This document shows, piece by piece, positions 60,868-64,000 of a DNA stretch of 64,000 nt. Where the stretch lies: positions 102,612-166,611 of the forward strand of contig FNCM01000006.1 in assembly GCA_900100835.1 (NCBI GenBank), read 5' to 3'. Source of the stretch: Selenomonas sp. WCT3 (GTDB lineage: Bacteria > Bacillota > Negativicutes > Selenomonadales > Selenomonadaceae). Below the pieces are notes generated by a model. The model saw nothing but the letters and a program-made list of their open reading frames with translations, made no database searches and was not told the DNA's origin. Numbering within the stretch: the stretch's first letter is position 1; each line of letters begins with the position of its first letter. Made by a program: the position numbers and the translations under genes.

Positions 60868-61177
60868 AAATTACACCTCCAAAAATATTTTTTTATATCT
60901 ATTGCAAGACGCAATTATAGTCCGAACAAAAGTAAAAAATGAAAATGCTTCGTGTCCGAAAACACGTATCCGATCAAATCATTCTTTTCTATTTTAGCAT
61001 TCCGTCCTTGATTATGCAACCGGAAAAGCTGGTACTTTGTTACAAGATTACAAACTCCTTAAAACCAACATCCATCACAAGCCTGCAAATATATTATTGA
61101 TTAGTATTGTGCGATAAATAATATTCATAGTATAATTGTTTTGTCAAAAACATTCACTATATTTAGGAGGTTTTATC
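60868..61177. other. Divergent intergenic region rnj / dcuC
   Basis: A 310-bp A/T-rich gap. On the minus strand a TATAAT at 60919-60914 may serve rnj. On the plus strand TATAAT at 61131-61136, with a weak TTGTGC 18 bp upstream, may serve dcuC. A small inverted repeat GTGT-CCGAAA-ACAC (60953-60966) is present. No gene, riboswitch or repeat is evident. Confidence 0.5.
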
Positions 61178-62452
61178 ATGTTAATTGCAGGAGCAATACT
61201 GGTAATTCTCACGTTCGTACTGATTGTGAAAAAGTACGAAGCCCGATTGGTGCTTTTCTGCGCTGGTCTCATCATGTGTCTGATTGGCGGCCTTCCCGGC
61301 GATGTTATGAAGGCCTTCACGAAAGCCATGGTCAACAACTCCCTGGTTCCCACCATCTGTACCGTCATGGGTTTCTCTTACGTCATGAAACTCACCCACT
61401 GTGACCAGCACTTGGTTCAATCCATCTCAACAATTCTGCACAAAGGACGTGCGCTGCTGGTGCCACTATCCTTTCTGCTTACCTGGTGGATTAGCCTGGC
61501 GATTCCTTCGGCATCGGGCTGTGCAGCTGCCGTAGGCAGTATCCTTATCCCCACTCTGATTGCCGCCGGCGTTCACCCGGCTATGGCTGCCGCTACAGTA
61601 TTAGCTGGCACCTGGGGCAGTGCCATCAGCCCAGGCAATGCCCACAACCCCTTTGTGGCTGACTTGGCTGGCACGGATATGATGACCGTCATCATCAACG
61701 AAACGCCGGCTTCCATCATCGCCTCCCTTGCTTGCGTCATCATGCTGACGATTTATGCCGCGCTGCGCAACGAAGGTGCCTCGGATAAGCGCAGCCAGAT
61801 TTATCTGGCCAAAATGCAGGCCGATGAAAAGCTCAGCTTTGAAGATTTCAAAGTCAATCCAATTCACGCTTTAGTTCCACTGATTCCTCTGTTCCTCTTG
61901 ATTTTGGGTTCCAAACAGATTGGGATCCTGCCAGAAATCAGCGTCCCCCTTTCCATGCTTATCGGCGTCATCCTCGGCCTGCTGGTCACCTGGAGCGATG
62001 CCCAGAAAGTCTGCCGCAATTTTTTCAAGGGCATGGGAGATGCCTATAGCGACGTCATCGGGCTCATTGTCTGCGCCAGTGTATTCACCACTGGTATGAC
62101 GGCTGTAGGCCTTACCGGAGCCCTCACCGACCTTATGAAAGGTTCTTCTTCCCTTGCTGCTGCAGCTGGCACCTTTGGCCCCTTCTTCATCGCCGTCATT
62201 TCCGGCTCTGGCGATGCGGCCGCCTTTGCTTTTAACGGTGCGGTTACCCCCTTTGCCGAACACTTCGGCATGACCATTATGGACCTGGGTTCGCTGGCAC
62301 AGATTGCCGGAGCTATGGGACGCTCCATGTCCCCGGTTGCCGGTGCCGCTATCATCTGCGCCGGCCTCGCCAAGGTCAATCCAATTGAAGTATCCAAACG
62401 CAATGCACTGCCCTGTCTTGCCGCAGCCATTGTGCTGATGTTCCTGCTCTGA
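61178..62452 (+). CDS. dcuC: C4-dicarboxylate transporter, DcuC family
   Basis: A 424-residue membrane carrier with about 11-12 hydrophobic helices. DcuC exports succinate or exchanges it for fumarate under anaerobic conditions in E. coli. Recognisable blocks are PSASGCAAAVGSILIPTLIAAGVHPAMAAA (about 110-139), LAGTWGSAISPGNAHNPFVADLAGTD and SGSGDAAAFAFNGAVTPFAEHFGM (about 345). ATG at 61178 has AGGAGG 8 nt upstream. The M20 peptidase gene begins 28 bp later, so dicarboxylate or amino-acid/peptide metabolism may be linked. Confidence 0.9.
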   Translation: MLIAGAILVILTFVLIVKKYEARLVLFCAGLIMCLIGGLPGDVMKAFTKAMVNNSLVPTICTVMGFSYVMKLTHCDQHLVQSISTILHKGRALLVPLSFLLTWWISLAIPSASGCAAAVGSILIPTLIAAGVHPAMAAATVLAGTWGSAISPGNAHNPFVADLAGTDMMTVIINETPASIIASLACVIMLTIYAALRNEGASDKRSQIYLAKMQADEKLSFEDFKVNPIHALVPLIPLFLLILGSKQIGILPEISVPLSMLIGVILGLLVTWSDAQKVCRNFFKGMGDAYSDVIGLIVCASVFTTGMTAVGLTGALTDLMKGSSSLAAAAGTFGPFFIAVISGSGDAAAFAFNGAVTPFAEHFGMTIMDLGSLAQIAGAMGRSMSPVAGAAIICAGLAKVNPIEVSKRNALPCLAAAIVLMFLL

Positions 62453-62480
62453 GGCAGGTTTCCAGAAAGGAAGTCTTTTG

Positions 62481-63623
62481 ATGTCTGATATGATTAATGA
62501 ACAGCACGTGCTGCATGAATTTCTCGAACTCGTACAGATTCGCTGCTCCACCCGTGATGAACGCGAAATCGGCGATATCCTGACCAAGCGCCTGACAGAG
62601 CTCGGCGGCATCGTCCATGAGGATAACGCTGGCAAAAAACTCGGCGGTAATTGCGGCAATCTCGTAGCGGATTTTCCCGCCTCGGATGACGTCCATAGCG
62701 ATTTGCCGACCATAATGCTGACCGCCCATATGGATTGCGTGGAACCCTGCGATGACGTGCATCCAATTCGCGAGAACGGCATTATCCGTTCCGACGGCAC
62801 GACAATTCTCGGCGGAGATGACAAGGCCGGTGTCACGGCTATCCTTGAGACCTTGCGGCAGCTGCGGGAGCAAAAGCTCTCCCATGGCCCGTTGCAGGTC
62901 GTCTTCACCATTGCCGAGGAAAACGGTGTCCACGGTTCCCAGAATCTTGACACCAGCCTGTTGCATGCCGATTTTGGCTACACCCTCGACACCCATAACC
63001 ATCCGGGCTGCATGACTTTCATGGCCCCGGGCAAGAACCAGCTCCATATCCATATCCAGGGCAAAGCCGCTCATGCCGGTGTTGCGCCTGAATCTGGCAA
63101 CAATGCCATCATCGCCGCGGGCAAGCTGCTCGCCACTGCCCCACAGGGCCGCATCGACGAGGAGACCACCTGCAACGTGGGCAGGATTGCCGGCGGCAGT
63201 GCCACCAACGTCGTTGCCGATACCTGCGACATCTACTACGAGAGCCGCAGCCGCAACAAGGCCAAGCTCGACAAGATTACGCAGGCTATCATCGACCACT
63301 TTACAGAAGGCGCCAAAGCCACCGGCTGCCAGATTACAGCCGAGGTAAGTCCCGATTACGGCCCCTATGAGCTTGCCAAAGACTGCCCAGCCATAAAACT
63401 TGCCAGCCAGGCCGCCCAAAAGCTCGGCTTCCCGGTAAAATTGGAAGAATCTGGTGGTGGCTCGGACGCCAACCACTTCAACACCTACGGCGTCCCCACG
63501 GTAGTTCTTTCTGTCGGCATGGAAAACTGCCACACCAAGGAAGAATACATCGAGGAAAAAGACCTCTACGATGCCGCCCGTTGGGCGTTACAGATTGTCG
63601 TGGAAGGTGCCGCGCTAAAGTAA
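62481..63623 (+). CDS. M20-family metallopeptidase (PepT-like tripeptidase)
   Basis: A 380-residue cytoplasmic dizinc aminopeptidase-type hydrolase. Metal ligands: His83 with Asp85 in LTAHMDCVEP, Asp114 region in ILGGDDKAGVTAILE, and the catalytic Glu pair in FTIAEENGVHG (about 152-153). The dimerisation/lid domain contains HIQGKAAHAGVAPESGNNAI. Closest in style to PepT/PepT2. AAGGA lies 9 nt before ATG 62481. Cotranscribed with dcuC. No terminator of its own is visible before the insertion sequence 37 bp downstream, so the original 3' flank may have been displaced. Confidence 0.88.
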   Translation: MSDMINEQHVLHEFLELVQIRCSTRDEREIGDILTKRLTELGGIVHEDNAGKKLGGNCGNLVADFPASDDVHSDLPTIMLTAHMDCVEPCDDVHPIRENGIIRSDGTTILGGDDKAGVTAILETLRQLREQKLSHGPLQVVFTIAEENGVHGSQNLDTSLLHADFGYTLDTHNHPGCMTFMAPGKNQLHIHIQGKAAHAGVAPESGNNAIIAAGKLLATAPQGRIDEETTCNVGRIAGGSATNVVADTCDIYYESRSRNKAKLDKITQAIIDHFTEGAKATGCQITAEVSPDYGPYELAKDCPAIKLASQAAQKLGFPVKLEESGGGSDANHFNTYGVPTVVLSVGMENCHTKEEYIEEKDLYDAARWALQIVVEGAALK

Positions 63624-63667
63624 ATTGTTTTGTTCCATAAAAATCCCCGTTGACGTTCTTTGATATG

Positions 63668-63716
63668 CTCCCCTTATGAGAGACAGTAAAAAATAAAACT
63701 GTCATCATAGGGGGAG
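63668..63716 (+). promoter_or_regulatory. Hairpin at the IS end that sequesters the transposase ribosome binding site
   Basis: CTCCCCTTATGA (63668-63679) pairs with TCATAGGGGGAG (63705-63716, one mismatch), and inside it GACAGT (63682-63687) pairs with ACTGTC (63698-63703). The right arm contains GGGGGAG, the SD of the ATG at 63723, and is followed by TTTTTC. Transcripts entering from outside would fold the SD away; a transcript starting inside would not. Confidence 0.65.
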
Positions 63717-63722
63717 TTTTTC

Positions 63723-64000
63723 ATGCCTCATAAGCAAAAAGCAACAGCAGAAGAGAAAACCAGAGTTACCCAGAAATGCCTCTCAGGTAGAATGACACGT
63801 AGTGAAGCAGCAGCATTATTACAAGTAGATATCACTACCATTAGCGATTGGATAGATCAGTACGAATCTGAGGGCCCCTCAGCTTTTTTGTCGCGTGAAC
63901 GCAATCGTGTTTATACAGCAGAACTCAAAACTCGGGCCGTTATCAGTTATTTGAATGGTGAAGGCAGTTTGCGGGATATATGTCGCAAATATGCTATCCA
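63723..64000 (+). CDS. IS3-family transposase OrfA-type helix-turn-helix protein (C-terminus beyond right edge)
   Basis: 92 residues are visible before the window ends. Two helix-turn-helix units are seen: RVTQKCLSGRMTRSEAAALLQVDITTISDWIDQYE (about 14-48) and AVISYLNGEGSLRDICRKYAI (about 72-92), as in the IS150-type OrfA, which binds the IS ends and is normally joined to the DDE integrase OrfB by frameshifting. ATG 63723 lies six bases after GGGGGAG. OrfB, if present, is outside the window. Confidence 0.75.
   Translation, partial: MPHKQKATAEEKTRVTQKCLSGRMTRSEAAALLQVDITTISDWIDQYESEGPSAFLSRERNRVYTAELKTRAVISYLNGEGSLRDICRKYAI

Larger units (their letters stand above)
63661..64000 (+). mobile_element. 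Left end of an IS3-family insertion sequence (continues past window)
   Basis: An IS element begins about 37 bp after the peptidase gene. The presumed left terminal repeat starts TGATATGCTCCCCTTATGAG at 63661, in style like the TG-starting ends of the IS150 group. An internal hairpin and the first transposase frame follow. The right end and target duplication lie outside the window, so the boundary and the family subgroup are inferred. Confidence 0.65.

Noticed and set aside
62376-63533. 385-codon minus-strand frame opposite the M20 peptidase
   Set aside because: Antisense shadow; the plus-strand gene has metal ligands, SD and operon context.

Overview
The window looks like chromosomal DNA of a diderm Firmicute of the class Negativicutes, most likely Selenomonadaceae (Selenomonas or a close relative). 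This is inference from gene content. The Firmicute side is PolC plus DnaE1, ribonuclease J, a Pol I with a dead 3'-5' exonuclease domain, an EF-G paralogue, the PheB-type ACT/hom/thrB operon and the DUF512-der-plsY and cmk-plsC-ispH-rpsA neighbourhoods. The diderm side is a PagL-like outer-membrane lipid A deacylase with a signal peptide. FliB and a chemoreceptor suggest a motile cell; DcuC and ATP-dependent PEP carboxykinase fit an anaerobe with C4-dicarboxylate metabolism. Many starts are TTG or GTG with strong Shine-Dalgarno (SD) sequences. No rRNA, tRNA or CRISPR array was seen.

Layout. 1-7.6 kb: recG (cut by the left edge), a Cof-type phosphatase, a secreted DUF4127 protein, pckA and thrC. 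7.9-18 kb: glutamine-dependent nadE, an FKBP isomerase, a minus-strand group (aldo-keto reductase, fliB, ZIP transporter, two small unknown genes), an unknown gene, then the NAD salvage operon nrtR-pncA-pncB-nadE with a perfect 23-bp operator-like palindrome. 18-23.7 kb: accessory genes, several of unknown function, a beta-carbonic anhydrase, a PagL homologue, a ThrE-type exporter and an alpha/beta hydrolase. 23.7-32.3 kb: replication/repair operon polA-mutM-coaE-lytic transglycosylase-polC. 32.3-45 kb: L,D-transpeptidase, EF-G2, gamma-carbonic anhydrase/ndk/cobalamin adenosyltransferase, cca, the ACT-hom-thrB threonine operon, and DUF512-der-plsY. 45-53 kb: dacA-rluB-(HI0933-type flavoprotein)-aroA-cmk-plsC, then ispH-rpsA. 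53-64 kb: dnaE1, nudC, a chemoreceptor, rnj, then dcuC and an M20 peptidase on the plus strand. The right edge cuts an IS3-family insertion sequence.

Themes. NAD metabolism recurs (two different NAD synthetases, a regulated salvage operon, NudC). Threonine synthesis is split: hom-thrB at 39-41 kb and thrC at 6-7.6 kb. The most unusual gene seen is polC, which lacks the proofreading exonuclease domain normally inserted in its PHP domain. A 10-bp palindrome, TGACCGGTCA, occurs five times in 64 kb, four of them inside genes.
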